Source of the DNA: an uncultured Roseiflexaceae bacterium
Lineage (GTDB): Bacteria > Chloroflexota > Chloroflexia > Chloroflexales > Roseiflexaceae
Direction: 5' to 3'
Assembly (NCBI GenBank): GCA_937974195.1
Contig: CALJIC010000057.1
Location: forward strand, 5,088 to 69,087
Length of the DNA: 64,000 nucleotides
Positions 1 to 8,011 of the stretch are shown here, in pieces (positions within the stretch are counted from its first letter, which is position 1; every line of letters starts with the position of its first letter). The notes beneath the pieces were generated by a model. It saw nothing but the letters and a program-made list of their open reading frames with translations, ran no database searches and was not told the DNA's origin. A program made the translations under genes and the position numbers.

Positions 1-79
1 GGGAGGCTGCCGCAGCGTCATCGGCGTTGATGGCGGGCGCTGCGCGCCGCCGGCGGTGTCCTGGCTACTGGGTACTGTG

Positions 80-784
80 ATGTCACCGATCGACCGGCTC
101 ATCCAGCGTCTGGGCGTGCCCATCAGCGACACGCGCCTCCTGCGCTGCGCGCTCGTCCACCGCTCGTTTATCAACGAGCACCCCGAGCGCGAGCCCGACC
201 TGGAGAGCAACGAGCGCCTCGAGTTTCTCGGCGACTCGGTCGTGAACATGATCGCCGCGGCGCTCCTGTACGAGCGCTTCCCTGAGCATAGCGAGGGCGA
301 GCTCACCGTGCTGCGCACGGAGCTGGTCAAGACCGAGGCCCTCGCCGAGCTGGCCCGGCGCTTCGAGCTCGGCCGGTACGTGCGCCTCGGCCGCGGCGAA
401 GAGAGCAGCGGCGGCCGCAACCGCGACTCGCTGCTGGCCGATCTGTTCGAAGCCGTCGTCGCGGCGATCTATCTCGACGGGGGGTTCCAGGCCGCCAAAT
501 CCTGGCTCGAGCCGCTCTTCGCCGAGCGGCTCGACCGCATCGCCGTCGAGGGGCGGCGCCTGGACTACAAGAGCGCGCTGCAGGTGCGAATCCAGGCCGA
601 GCGCAACGTCACGCCGCGCTACCGCACCATCGAAGTCGCTGGCCCCGAGCACCGGCGCGAGTTCACCGTCGAGGTGCTCGTCGATAACGAGCGGCTCGGC
701 GTCGGGAGCGGCCACAGCAAGCAGGCTGCGGCTCAGGCGGCGGCCCAGGAGGCGCTCGAGCGGCTCGATCGGGCGCGCGGCTGA
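80..784 (+). CDS. rnc: Ribonuclease III
   Basis: This is the double-strand-specific endoribonuclease that processes rRNA precursors and structured mRNAs in the cytoplasm. The RNase III signature ERLEFLGDSV lies at about residues 46-54, and a second acidic motif, ADLFEA, at about 120-125. Counted from ATG 80, the expected metal ligands E48, D52, D121 and E124 are all present. A C-terminal double-stranded-RNA-binding domain spans about 162-231, so the 234-residue protein has normal architecture. A GTG at 56 would add eight residues. Neither start has a clear Shine-Dalgarno sequence, and ATG 80 gives the more typical N-terminus. The upstream neighbour is outside the window. Confidence 0.95.
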   Translation: MSPIDRLIQRLGVPISDTRLLRCALVHRSFINEHPEREPDLESNERLEFLGDSVVNMIAAALLYERFPEHSEGELTVLRTELVKTEALAELARRFELGRYVRLGRGEESSGGRNRDSLLADLFEAVVAAIYLDGGFQAAKSWLEPLFAERLDRIAVEGRRLDYKSALQVRIQAERNVTPRYRTIEVAGPEHRREFTVEVLVDNERLGVGSGHSKQAAAQAAAQEALERLDRARG

Positions 785-983
785 TTTCCTAACAGCGGAA
801 GAAAGGCATCTGAGAGGGCTAGGGCGTATCGGCAAACCCAGTCTGCGGGGGTTCGGAGCCTGCGGCCCCGAAGATCCCCAGCACCCCAGGTAGCAGATAC
901 TCCAGACATCCCCAGGATGCCCCTCGTGGAGTTAGGGGCGCCACCCGGCGACCCGGCTGTGGAGCGAGGTACTGCGGCTCTCG
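785..983. other. Intergenic region, rnc to reductase gene
   Basis: This 199-base gap holds no convincing gene. It is GC-rich, with several short imperfect inverted and direct repeats built on CCCCAG and CGGGG near 845-920. No good promoter hexamer pair or T-tailed hairpin is visible, so the two flanking genes may be cotranscribed. Confidence 0.4.
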
Positions 984-1829
984 ATGAGACGGCTTCTCGT
1001 AACCGGCGGCTCCGGGTATCTCGGCAGCGACCTCGCGCGGCGGGCGGTCGCGGCCGGCTGGAACGTCGTCGCCACCTACCACACCACCCGCCCCGAGCTG
1101 CCAGGGGCCGAACTCGTCCCGCTCGATCTGCGCGATGGGCCGGGCGCGGAGCGCGCGATCGCTGAGCTGCGCCCCGATTGCATCATTCATACCGCCTATG
1201 TCCAGAGCGGCCCCGACCTCCGCGCGGTGACGGTGGACGGGACGGCCGCCGTGGCCCGCGCCGCCGCGGCCCTGGGAGCGCGCCTGGTCCATCTATCGAG
1301 CGATGTCGTCTTCGACGGCGAGCGCGAGGGAGCCTATACCGAGGCGGATCCGCCGGCGCCGATCTCGCCGTACGGCGAGGCCAAGGCCGATGCGGAGCGG
1401 CTGGTGAGCCGCTACACGCCGGACGCGCTGATCGTGCGCACCTCGCTGATCTACGGCGGCGAGCGCCCCAGCAAGCACGAGCAGCTGGCGCTGGATGCCG
1501 CGGCCGGCCGGGTGGAGATCGCCTTCTACACCGACGAGATGCGCTGCCCGATCGCGGTCGGCGATCTGGCATCGGCGCTTCTGGAACTCGCGTTGCTCGA
1601 CGTGCGCGGCCCGCTGCACGTCGCCGGCGCGGACGCCGTCAGCCGCTACGAGTTCGCGCGGCTGGTGGTGCTGGCCGCCGGTGGTCCGGCCGAGGTTCTG
1701 CAGAGCGCGTTGAGCGCCGGCAGCGCGGCGCGGCGGCCGCGGAACTGTGTGCTGGACTCGAGTCGGGCACAGCGGCTGGTCCGCACGCGCCTGCGGGGTG
1801 TGCGCGAGGTGCTGCGGCCGCCGGCATAG
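984..1829 (+). CDS. NAD-dependent epimerase/dTDP-4-dehydrorhamnose-reductase-like (RmlD/SDR) protein
   Basis: This is a 281-residue extended short-chain dehydrogenase. The N-terminal dinucleotide-binding motif TGGSGYLG (about residues 7-14) and a central YGEAK sequence, matching the catalytic YxxxK, are both visible. The ordering of these motifs and the length fit the RmlD-like branch, which reduces 4-keto sugar nucleotides or related substrates. No other dTDP-rhamnose gene is adjacent, so the rhamnose role is not established. It could instead be another sugar-nucleotide or small-molecule reductase. It is followed after 19 bases by the HEAT-repeat gene and probably shares its transcript. Confidence 0.75.
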   Translation: MRRLLVTGGSGYLGSDLARRAVAAGWNVVATYHTTRPELPGAELVPLDLRDGPGAERAIAELRPDCIIHTAYVQSGPDLRAVTVDGTAAVARAAAALGARLVHLSSDVVFDGEREGAYTEADPPAPISPYGEAKADAERLVSRYTPDALIVRTSLIYGGERPSKHEQLALDAAAGRVEIAFYTDEMRCPIAVGDLASALLELALLDVRGPLHVAGADAVSRYEFARLVVLAAGGPAEVLQSALSAGSAARRPRNCVLDSSRAQRLVRTRLRGVREVLRPPA

Positions 1830-1848
1830 CCGGGAGGAGTGCCAGGCC

Positions 1849-2505
1849 ATGGAACAGACGCCCGAGTCCATCAGGCGCCTCTTGGCCGAGCTGCAGAGCT
1901 CGGACGAATTCGCCCGTGCCCAGGCGTCCTTCGCCTTGGGAGTGCTTGGTGAGCCGGCCGTCGCCCCGCTGATCGAGCTGCTGCGCAGCGAGGATCGCGA
2001 CGTCCGGATGCGAGCCGCCTGGGCGCTCGGCGTCATCGGCCAGCCGGCCCTGCCGGAGCTCATGGCGCTCGCCGAGGGCGACGACCCGCAGCTGCGGGTC
2101 GAGGCGATCCGGGTGCTCGGCGTGATCGGCGAGGCGCGCGCGCTCAACCAGCTCTTCCACGCGCTCACCGATCCGTCGCCGCGCATCGCCCAGCGCGCCG
2201 CCATCGCCCTCGGCCGCATCGGCGATCCGCGCGCCTTCCACCCGCTGCTCACCGCCACGCGCCACCCCTCGCCCGATGTGCGCTACGCCGCCTGCAACGC
2301 CCTCGCCTACCTGCACGCCCCCGAGGCCATCCCGGTGCTCGAGCAGCTCGCCCAGGAGGACACGAGCCGCACCTCGTGGGGCGCCTCGGTGGCCGAGGCC
2401 GCGCTCCGGGCCGCGCAGGAGATCGCCGCCAGCAACCCCGAGCCGTCGTCCAGCCAGCTCAGCCGGATCAATCTGCTGCTCAGGCCGCAGCACGACGCGA
2501 TCTGA
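1849..2505 (+). CDS. HEAT-repeat (PBS lyase-type) protein
   Basis: This protein of 218 residues is made almost entirely of helical repeats of about 31 residues. Successive units contain variants of the pattern ALGxIGxPxAxxxL, for example ALGVLGEPAVAPLIELL, ALGVIGQPALPELMAL and ALGRIGDPRAFHPLL. Such HEAT/PBS-lyase-like repeats form a protein-binding solenoid, and no catalytic function is implied. The start is set by a strong GGAGGAG at 1832-1838, so longer in-frame starts upstream, inside the reductase gene, were rejected. The likely setting is the cytoplasm, because there is no signal peptide or membrane segment. The partner is unknown. Confidence 0.85.
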   Translation: MEQTPESIRRLLAELQSSDEFARAQASFALGVLGEPAVAPLIELLRSEDRDVRMRAAWALGVIGQPALPELMALAEGDDPQLRVEAIRVLGVIGEARALNQLFHALTDPSPRIAQRAAIALGRIGDPRAFHPLLTATRHPSPDVRYAACNALAYLHAPEAIPVLEQLAQEDTSRTSWGASVAEAALRAAQEIAASNPEPSSSQLSRINLLLRPQHDAI

Positions 2506-2987
2506 CGCGCGCCAGCAGCGACGACGCGCTCTAGCAGGCCCATCGCTCGGGCCATCCTCCCGCCGAATCTGCCGCGGGGAAGAGCTCTTGGCGGGCCGCC
2601 CGCCCTCGCACGCCGGCGGTATCTCTTTACATTCTTGACAAAGATTTAACTTCGAGTTTACATAGTATTGTTGTCAAACCGTTGTGTTTGGTTGACGCCT
2701 CTTCACCGGTCTGATATAATCAGCCAACTCTCGTAACTTGCGCCAGTATTGCAATATATAGCGCCGTGTGTGAGCGATGCGATGCCGCGTCACGCATAGT
2801 GTGCTGTATCTGCGTTTGTCAAGCACTTGTTCGGCAGTGAATCCCGCTCGCCGCACAGGGTTGTGCGGTGTTGGTGTTACGGCTGGATGTTCTTAGAGGA
2901 GGTGCTAGCGCAACGAACTGGACAAGGTCCTCCCCAAGGCTAAGGCAGACAGATTCCTCAACCTGTGTGAAAGGACCAACATCACCC
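2506..2987 (+). promoter_or_regulatory. Promoter region and long leader of the peptide-type ABC operon
   Basis: This 482-base gap is markedly more AT-rich than its surroundings between 2630 and 2780. It holds the near-consensus promoter at 2692-2720 and another TTGACA at 2635-2640 without an equally good -10. Transcription from the main promoter would start near 2727, leaving roughly 260 untranslated bases. That leader has a 7-bp hairpin with a four-base loop (stem 2851-2857/2862-2868). It also has a purine-rich GAGGAGG at 2896-2902 that can pair with CCTCC at 2929-2933, and a possible 18-codon reading frame at 2887-2943. No known riboswitch class was recognised. Confidence 0.5.
2692..2720 (+). 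promoter_or_regulatory. Sigma-70-type promoter, TTGACG-17-TATAAT
   Basis: A -35 box TTGACG (2692-2697) is separated by exactly 17 bases from a perfect -10 TATAAT (2715-2720). It drives the substrate-binding lipoprotein gene at 2988 and probably the two permeases behind it. Confidence 0.75.
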
Positions 2988-4880
2988 ATGCGTACGGAAA
3001 AACAATCCCGGCTGCGCAGCCTAGCGCTCCCGCTGCTGTTCGCACTTGTGGTGCCGATCCTGGCGGCCTGTGGTGGTGGCACCCCGGCCGCAGCGCCCAC
3101 CACCGCGCCCGCAGCTGAAGCCACCGAGGCACCTGCAGCTGCGGAGCCCACCGCAGCCCCCGCCGCAACGGAGGCGCCGGCAGCGGGGGAGGCCACCGAG
3201 GCGCCTGCTCCGACCACTGCCCCGGCCGCTGAGGAGCCCGCCCCGGCCCAGCGCGGCGGCAAGCTGAATATCCTCTACTGGCAGGCCGTCACCATCCTTA
3301 ACCCGCACCTCGCCTCCGGCACCAAGGACTTCGAGGCGGCGAGCGTCATCCTCGAGCCCCTGGCGACCTACAACCAGAACGACGAGCTCGTCCCCTACCT
3401 GGCCGCTGAGATCCCGACCCTCGAGAACGGCGGCGTCGCTCCGGATGGCATGAGCGTCACCTGGAAGCTGAAGGAGGGCGTCCTCTGGTCGGACGGCACG
3501 CCGTTCACCGCCGACGACGTGGTCTTCACCTGGCAGTACTGCGCCGATGAGGCCACCGCGTGCACCTCGTTCTCGTTCTTCGACCTGGTCGCGAACGTCG
3601 AGGCCCTCAGCCCGACCGAGGTGAAGGTCACCTGGAAGGAGCCCAACCCCAACCCCTACAGCACCTTCGTCGGCGACTACGGCATGATCCTGCAGAAGGC
3701 GCAGTTCCAGAACTGCATCGGCGCGGCGTCGATCACCGACGCGGCCTGCCAGGCGGCGAACCTGGCGCCGATCGGCACCAACGCCTATAAGCTGCAGGAG
3801 CTGCGGCCGGGCGACACGGTGCTGTACGTCAAGAACGAGAACTACCGCAACGCCGACCAGACCTTCTTCGACGAGATCGAGATCAAGGGTGGCGGCGACG
3901 CGATCTCGGCGGCCCGCGCGGTCTGCGAGACCGGTGAGGTGGACTACGCGTGGAACCTGCAGGCGCCCGCCGCGGTGCTGGACCCGATCCTGCAGGCCGG
4001 CAAGTGTGACCCTGTCGCCGGCGGCTCCTTCGGCGTCGAGCGCGTGGTCGTCAACTTCGCGAACCCTGACCCGGCGCTTGGCGATCAGCGCTCCGAGCCG
4101 GATCAGCCGCACCCGATCCTGAGCGACCTGCGCGTGCGCCAGGCGATCAGCAAGGCGATCGACCGCCAGGCTATCGCGACCCAGCTCTACGGCGCCAGCG
4201 GCGCGCCGACCTGCAACGTGCTGGTCGTGCCGGAGGCGCTGAACTCGCCCAACACCAGCTGTGAGCGCGACGTCGAGGGCGCGCGGGCCCTGCTGCAGGA
4301 GGCCGGCTGGACCGACACCAACGGCGACGGCAACGTCGACAAGGACGGCCGCGAGCTGGTGCTCTCCTTCCAGACCTCGATCAACCAGCTGCGCCAGGGC
4401 GAGCAGGCGATCATCCAGGCCAACCTGGCTGAGATCGGCATCACTGTTCAGCTCAAGGCGATCGACGCCGGCGTCTTCTTCAGCGGTGACCCGGGCAACC
4501 CCGACACGCTGAACAAGTTCTACGCCGACCTCCAGATGTACACCACTGGCCCGAGCGATATCGACCCGCAGAGCCACTTCGAGGGCTACACCTGCGCTTT
4601 CCGCAACTCGGCGGCCAACCAGTGGAACGCGGGCGGCGACGGCCGCTACTGCAGCGAGGAGTTCGACGCGCTCTTCAACCAGTACAAGGAGACGCTGGAT
4701 CCGGAGCAGCGCGCCGCGATGGCCATCCAGCTGAACGACATCCTGATCAACGACGTGGCGATCATCCCGCTGATCAACCGCTTCACGCCGAACGGCAAGG
4801 CCAAGACGCTGGTGGGGCCGACGCACAACACCTTCGCGTCGGACCTGTGGAACATCCACGAGTGGCGCCGGACGTCGTAG
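2988..4880 (+). CDS. ABC transporter substrate-binding lipoprotein, family 5 (peptide/oligopeptide/nickel type)
   Basis: This is the extracellular ligand-binding component of a peptide-type importer, anchored by lipid to the membrane. The 630-residue product starts with a basic region, a hydrophobic stretch and the lipobox ILAAC, placing the modified cysteine at residue 28. A tether of about 55 Ala/Pro/Thr/Glu residues follows, then the SBP_bac_5 fold. A calcium-loop-like DTNGDGNVDKDG occurs near 443-454. ATG 2988 is chosen because the signal peptide begins there and AAGGA lies 12 bases upstream. An in-frame GTG at 2868 would bury the signal peptide. The ligand cannot be read from sequence. 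Confidence 0.9.
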   Translation: MRTEKQSRLRSLALPLLFALVVPILAACGGGTPAAAPTTAPAAEATEAPAAAEPTAAPAATEAPAAGEATEAPAPTTAPAAEEPAPAQRGGKLNILYWQAVTILNPHLASGTKDFEAASVILEPLATYNQNDELVPYLAAEIPTLENGGVAPDGMSVTWKLKEGVLWSDGTPFTADDVVFTWQYCADEATACTSFSFFDLVANVEALSPTEVKVTWKEPNPNPYSTFVGDYGMILQKAQFQNCIGAASITDAACQAANLAPIGTNAYKLQELRPGDTVLYVKNENYRNADQTFFDEIEIKGGGDAISAARAVCETGEVDYAWNLQAPAAVLDPILQAGKCDPVAGGSFGVERVVVNFANPDPALGDQRSEPDQPHPILSDLRVRQAISKAIDRQAIATQLYGASGAPTCNVLVVPEALNSPNTSCERDVEGARALLQEAGWTDTNGDGNVDKDGRELVLSFQTSINQLRQGEQAIIQANLAEIGITVQLKAIDAGVFFSGDPGNPDTLNKFYADLQMYTTGPSDIDPQSHFEGYTCAFRNSAANQWNAGGDGRYCSEEFDALFNQYKETLDPEQRAAMAIQLNDILINDVAIIPLINRFTPNGKAKTLVGPTHNTFASDLWNIHEWRRTS

Positions 4881-4895
4881 TCCGCCCGCTCAGCC

Positions 4896-4928
4896 GCAGG
4901 GGCGTCGCTGCCCGACGCCCCTGCTTTT
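4896..4928 (+). terminator. Hairpin with T-tract between binding-protein and permease genes
   Basis: A perfect 12-bp GC-rich stem (4896-4907 with 4913-4924) and a 5-base loop are followed by TTTT. Its position just after the binding-protein stop suggests partial termination or 3'-end stabilisation, which would yield more binding protein than permease. Confidence 0.7.
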
Positions 4929-5072
4929 GTGTATTGCACCGCTCGGCATCGAACAAAGTCGTTCATCTGTGATATTCTTCTCTCCGTTGACTCGCTGAGT
5001 ACTATCCGGGGACGCTTGGAGCGCAGCGCGCTCCGAACAGCCCACCGCACCGCCCGAACAAGGAGCTGGCAG

Positions 5073-6032
5073 ATGTCACAGTACATCCTGCGCCGCGTGC
5101 TGATCTCGGTCCCGACACTGCTGGTCATCAGCTTCGTGATCTTCGCCATCCTCGCGCTCGCCCCCGGCGACCCGCTGGCCCAGTTCGCGACGAACCCCGC
5201 CATCCCGGAGTCGACCCGTGAGCGCATCCGCATCTCGCTCGGGCTGGACCAGCCCTGGCCGGTGCGCTACGTGAAGTGGCTCGCCTCGGTCGCCCAAGGC
5301 GACTGGGGGATCTCGTTCAACACCAAGGCGCCGGTGGTCGACCTGATCTGGCAACGGCTGCCGCAGACACTCCAGGTGGTCGGCATCGCCTACCTGATCG
5401 CGGTGGTGCTCGCCATCCCGATCGGTATCATCTCGGCGGTGAAGCAGTACTCGGTCTTCGACCAGATCGCCACCTTCTTCGCCTTCGTCGGCTTCTCGGT
5501 CCCCTCGTTCTTCACCGGCCTGCTTCTGATGCTGATCTTCGCCATCAACCTCGGCTGGTTCCCGATCGTCTACCAGGGCAGCCTGCGGGTGACCGACTGG
5601 GAGAGCTTCACGCAGCAGGTGCGCCAGATGGTCCTGCCGATCGCGGTGCTTGTGGTGCAGCAGACGGGGGCGCTCACGCGCTTCATGCGCTCGTCGATGC
5701 TCGACAACCTCTCGCTGGACTACGTGCGCACGGCGCGGGCCAAGGGCCTCTCTGACCGCATGGTGATCGTGCGGCACGTGCTCGCCAACAGCCTCATCCC
5801 GGTGGTCACGCTGATCGCCCTCGGCATCCCGACGATCTTCGCCGGCGCGATCATCACCGAGAACCTGTTCCGCGTCAACGGCCTCGGCCAGCTGCTGATC
5901 ACCTCCATCAATAGCTCGGATACGCCGGTGGTCATGGCGCTGACCTTCATCTTCGCCACGCTCACCGTCATCTTCAACCTGATCGCCGATATCCTCTACG
6001 GTGTGCTCGACCCACGGGTCCGGTACGGCTAG
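5073..6032 (+). CDS. ABC transporter permease, DppB/OppB type
   Basis: This is the first transmembrane subunit of the peptide-type importer, 319 residues long. It opens with the family-typical MSQYILRRVLISVPTLLVIS membrane helix, has five or six further hydrophobic segments and carries the permease coupling region around YVRTARAKGLS (about residue 220). That region contacts the ATPase. ATG 5073 is supported by AGGAG at 5061-5065. An upstream in-frame start at 4929 has no such support and would begin inside the terminator-like hairpin. It lies 18 bases before the second permease. Confidence 0.92.
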   Translation: MSQYILRRVLISVPTLLVISFVIFAILALAPGDPLAQFATNPAIPESTRERIRISLGLDQPWPVRYVKWLASVAQGDWGISFNTKAPVVDLIWQRLPQTLQVVGIAYLIAVVLAIPIGIISAVKQYSVFDQIATFFAFVGFSVPSFFTGLLLMLIFAINLGWFPIVYQGSLRVTDWESFTQQVRQMVLPIAVLVVQQTGALTRFMRSSMLDNLSLDYVRTARAKGLSDRMVIVRHVLANSLIPVVTLIALGIPTIFAGAIITENLFRVNGLGQLLITSINSSDTPVVMALTFIFATLTVIFNLIADILYGVLDPRVRYG

Positions 6033-6050
6033 CGCGTAAGCGAGGAATCT

Positions 6051-7079
6051 ATGGCCGAAGCGAATCAGACGATCGATACCCGGGTGGCGCCTACGTCGGC
6101 CACCCTGGAGCAGCTCAGCACTGGGCTCTCGCGCCAGCCGCGCACGCTGTGGGGCGACGCCTGGCGCCGCTTCCGCAGGCATAAGCTGGCGATGATCGGG
6201 GTCGCGATCCTGACCTTCTTCGCCCTCACGGTCACCGTCGGCGCGCCGCTGTACGTCCAGTACCGCGTGTCCCAGGCCGAGGCCACCGGCATCCCCATCC
6301 TCCCGCGCGACCGGACGCTGCCGAAGGTGATGAACGCGCTCGACTTCATGGCGATCAACTCGCCGCCCAGCGCGGCCCACCCCTTCGGCACCGATGAGCT
6401 CGGGCGCGACCTGCTGGCGCGCGCGATCTACGGCGGGCGGATCTCGCTCGCGGTCGGCTTCGTCGCTATGCTGATCGCCGTCAGCCTCGGCGCGATCATC
6501 GGCTCGGTCTCCGGCTTCTTCGGCGGCACGATCGACCAGCTGCTGATGCGCCTCACGGACCTGTTTCTCTCGCTGCCCGGCATCCCGCTGATCCTGCTCA
6601 CCGTCTACCTGTTCCGCGAGCCGGTCACCCGGGCGCTCGGGCCCGAGACGGGCATCTTCGTGATCGTGGTGACGGTGATCGGCGGCCTGGCCTGGATGTC
6701 CACCGCCCGCATCGTGCGCGCCACCTTCCTCTCCCTCAAGCAGAAGGAGTTCGTCGAGGCGGCGACCGCGCTCGGCATCAGCCGCTGGGCGATCATGTTC
6801 AAGCACATCCTGCCCAACGCCTTCAGCCCGATCATCGTCGCCGCGACGCTCGAGGTCGGCTCGGCGATCATCACCGAGTCGACCCTCTCGTTCCTCGGCG
6901 TCGGCTTCCCGCCCGATACCCCTACCTGGGGCCGGCTGGTCACCGATGGCAGCCAGTTCCTCCAGGTCGCCCCCTGGCTGGCGCTGTTCCCCGGCGCGCT
7001 GATCTTCCTGACCGTGCTGAGCATCAACTTCCTCGGCGACGGCCTGCGCGACGCGCTCGACCCGCGCTCGCGGCTCTAG
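6051..7079 (+). CDS. ABC transporter permease, DppC/OppC type
   Basis: This is the second transmembrane subunit, 342 residues. A cytosolic N-terminal tail of about 45 residues precedes the first membrane helix. A large extracytoplasmic loop with the family pattern HPFGTDELGRDLLARAIYGG follows, then five more helices. The coupling loop is near EFVEAATALGIS. It ends at a bidirectional terminator. No DppD/DppF-type ATPase gene follows, so the nucleotide-binding subunits must be encoded elsewhere or shared with another importer. Confidence 0.92.
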   Translation: MAEANQTIDTRVAPTSATLEQLSTGLSRQPRTLWGDAWRRFRRHKLAMIGVAILTFFALTVTVGAPLYVQYRVSQAEATGIPILPRDRTLPKVMNALDFMAINSPPSAAHPFGTDELGRDLLARAIYGGRISLAVGFVAMLIAVSLGAIIGSVSGFFGGTIDQLLMRLTDLFLSLPGIPLILLTVYLFREPVTRALGPETGIFVIVVTVIGGLAWMSTARIVRATFLSLKQKEFVEAATALGISRWAIMFKHILPNAFSPIIVAATLEVGSAIITESTLSFLGVGFPPDTPTWGRLVTDGSQFLQVAPWLALFPGALIFLTVLSINFLGDGLRDALDPRSRL

Positions 7080-7099
7080 GGCGTAAGGGGCACAGAGAA

Positions 7100-7139
7100 C
7101 ATCGAGAAGGGGCGCAGCACGCTGCGCCCCTTCTCGATG
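7100..7139. terminator. Long perfect hairpin between convergent genes
   Basis: An 18-bp uninterrupted stem (7100-7117 with 7122-7139) with a 4-base loop lies between the stop of the DppC-type permease gene and the converging stop of the hydrolase-fold gene. There is no long T-run, but stem length and location make it a probable bidirectional terminator. Confidence 0.6.
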
Positions 7140-7167
7140 CCTTCTGCGTCTCTTGTCGGCTGGCTCC

Positions 7168-8007
7168 CTAGATGTACTCCAGCTGGCTCACCCGCCGCCG
7201 CCACTCGGTCTTGATCTCCACCTGCGTCCCCGCGCTCGCCTGGTAGTCCATCAGCAGGCGGTTGAAGACGTTCGGCTGGTCGAGGAACGGGAAGTGGTTC
7301 GACTTCGGCAGCCGGATGACCTGCTGCAGGTGGCTGTGCTCCTCCTGCAGATAGCGTGTCTGCTCCAGGCTGACGATCGAGTCCTTCTCGCCGAACACCG
7401 CCAGCAGCGGCACCTCCAGCTGCGCCAGATCGGCCCGCAGGTCGGCCTCCAGCACCACGCCGAGCACCTGCTGCACCACGTTCTCCGAGAGGCTCTCGGT
7501 GTCCTCGATGATCTCGTTCAGGATCTGCGGGTAGTCGACGTTCAGCTGGCGCACCAGGCGCGACCAGATGTTGCTCGGGCTCGTGCGGCCGAAGATCCGC
7601 GAGAACGTCCCCGGCTTGACGACGTTCTGCAGCTGCGAGCCCAGGAACGGCGTGGACACCGTCATGATCTTGGTGAAGCGATCCGGGTGCGCCACGGCCG
7701 CCTTCACCGCGACCATGCCCCCCAGCCCGTGCCCCACCAGCGTCACCTTCTGCAGCCCGAGGTTGTCCATGAAGCCCAGCAGCAGCTGGACGTACTCCGC
7801 GAGCGAGAAGACGCTCTCCCGCCGGTCCGACTCGCCGAAGCCCCAGAAGTCGAGCGCGTACGCCCGGTAGCGCTCCGAGATATGGTCCATCGTCGGGAGC
7901 CAGTAGCGCCACGAGCCGAGCCAGCTGTGCAGAAATAGCGTCGGAGGGCCGCGCCGCCCGATCAGCTCGTAGTGGACTAGCCGGTTGTCGAGATAGATTG
8001 CGCTCAC
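7168..8007 (-). CDS. Alpha/beta-hydrolase-fold protein lacking the nucleophile serine
   Basis: This is a 279-residue soluble protein of the alpha/beta hydrolase superfamily. The oxyanion-loop region (LFLHSWLGS, 25-32), the nucleophile elbow (VGHGLGG, 91-97), an acid-position Asp209 (FGEKDS) and a His238 (SNHFPF) are all recognisable. The elbow normally reads G-x-S-x-G, but residue 94 is glycine: the codon at 7726-7728 is GGG on the minus strand. Serine-dependent hydrolysis is therefore unlikely. It starts with GTG only four bases after the giant kinase stop, so translation is probably coupled. It may act as a ligand-binding or signalling protein, or use another mechanism. Confidence 0.85.
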   Translation of the reverse strand: MSAIYLDNRLVHYELIGRRGPPTLFLHSWLGSWRYWLPTMDHISERYRAYALDFWGFGESDRRESVFSLAEYVQLLLGFMDNLGLQKVTLVGHGLGGMVAVKAAVAHPDRFTKIMTVSTPFLGSQLQNVVKPGTFSRIFGRTSPSNIWSRLVRQLNVDYPQILNEIIEDTESLSENVVQQVLGVVLEADLRADLAQLEVPLLAVFGEKDSIVSLEQTRYLQEEHSHLQQVIRLPKSNHFPFLDQPNVFNRLLMDYQASAGTQVEIKTEWRRRVSQLEYI

Positions 8008-8011
8008 GACG

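Noticed and set aside
2887..2943. 18-codon open frame in the leader
   Set aside because: It has no good ribosome site and could occur by chance; kept only as a note in the leader entry.
2868..2987. In-frame GTG start 40 codons upstream of the binding-protein start
   Set aside because: It would hide the signal peptide and lies in the leader; ATG 2988 has the lipoprotein signal and a ribosome site.
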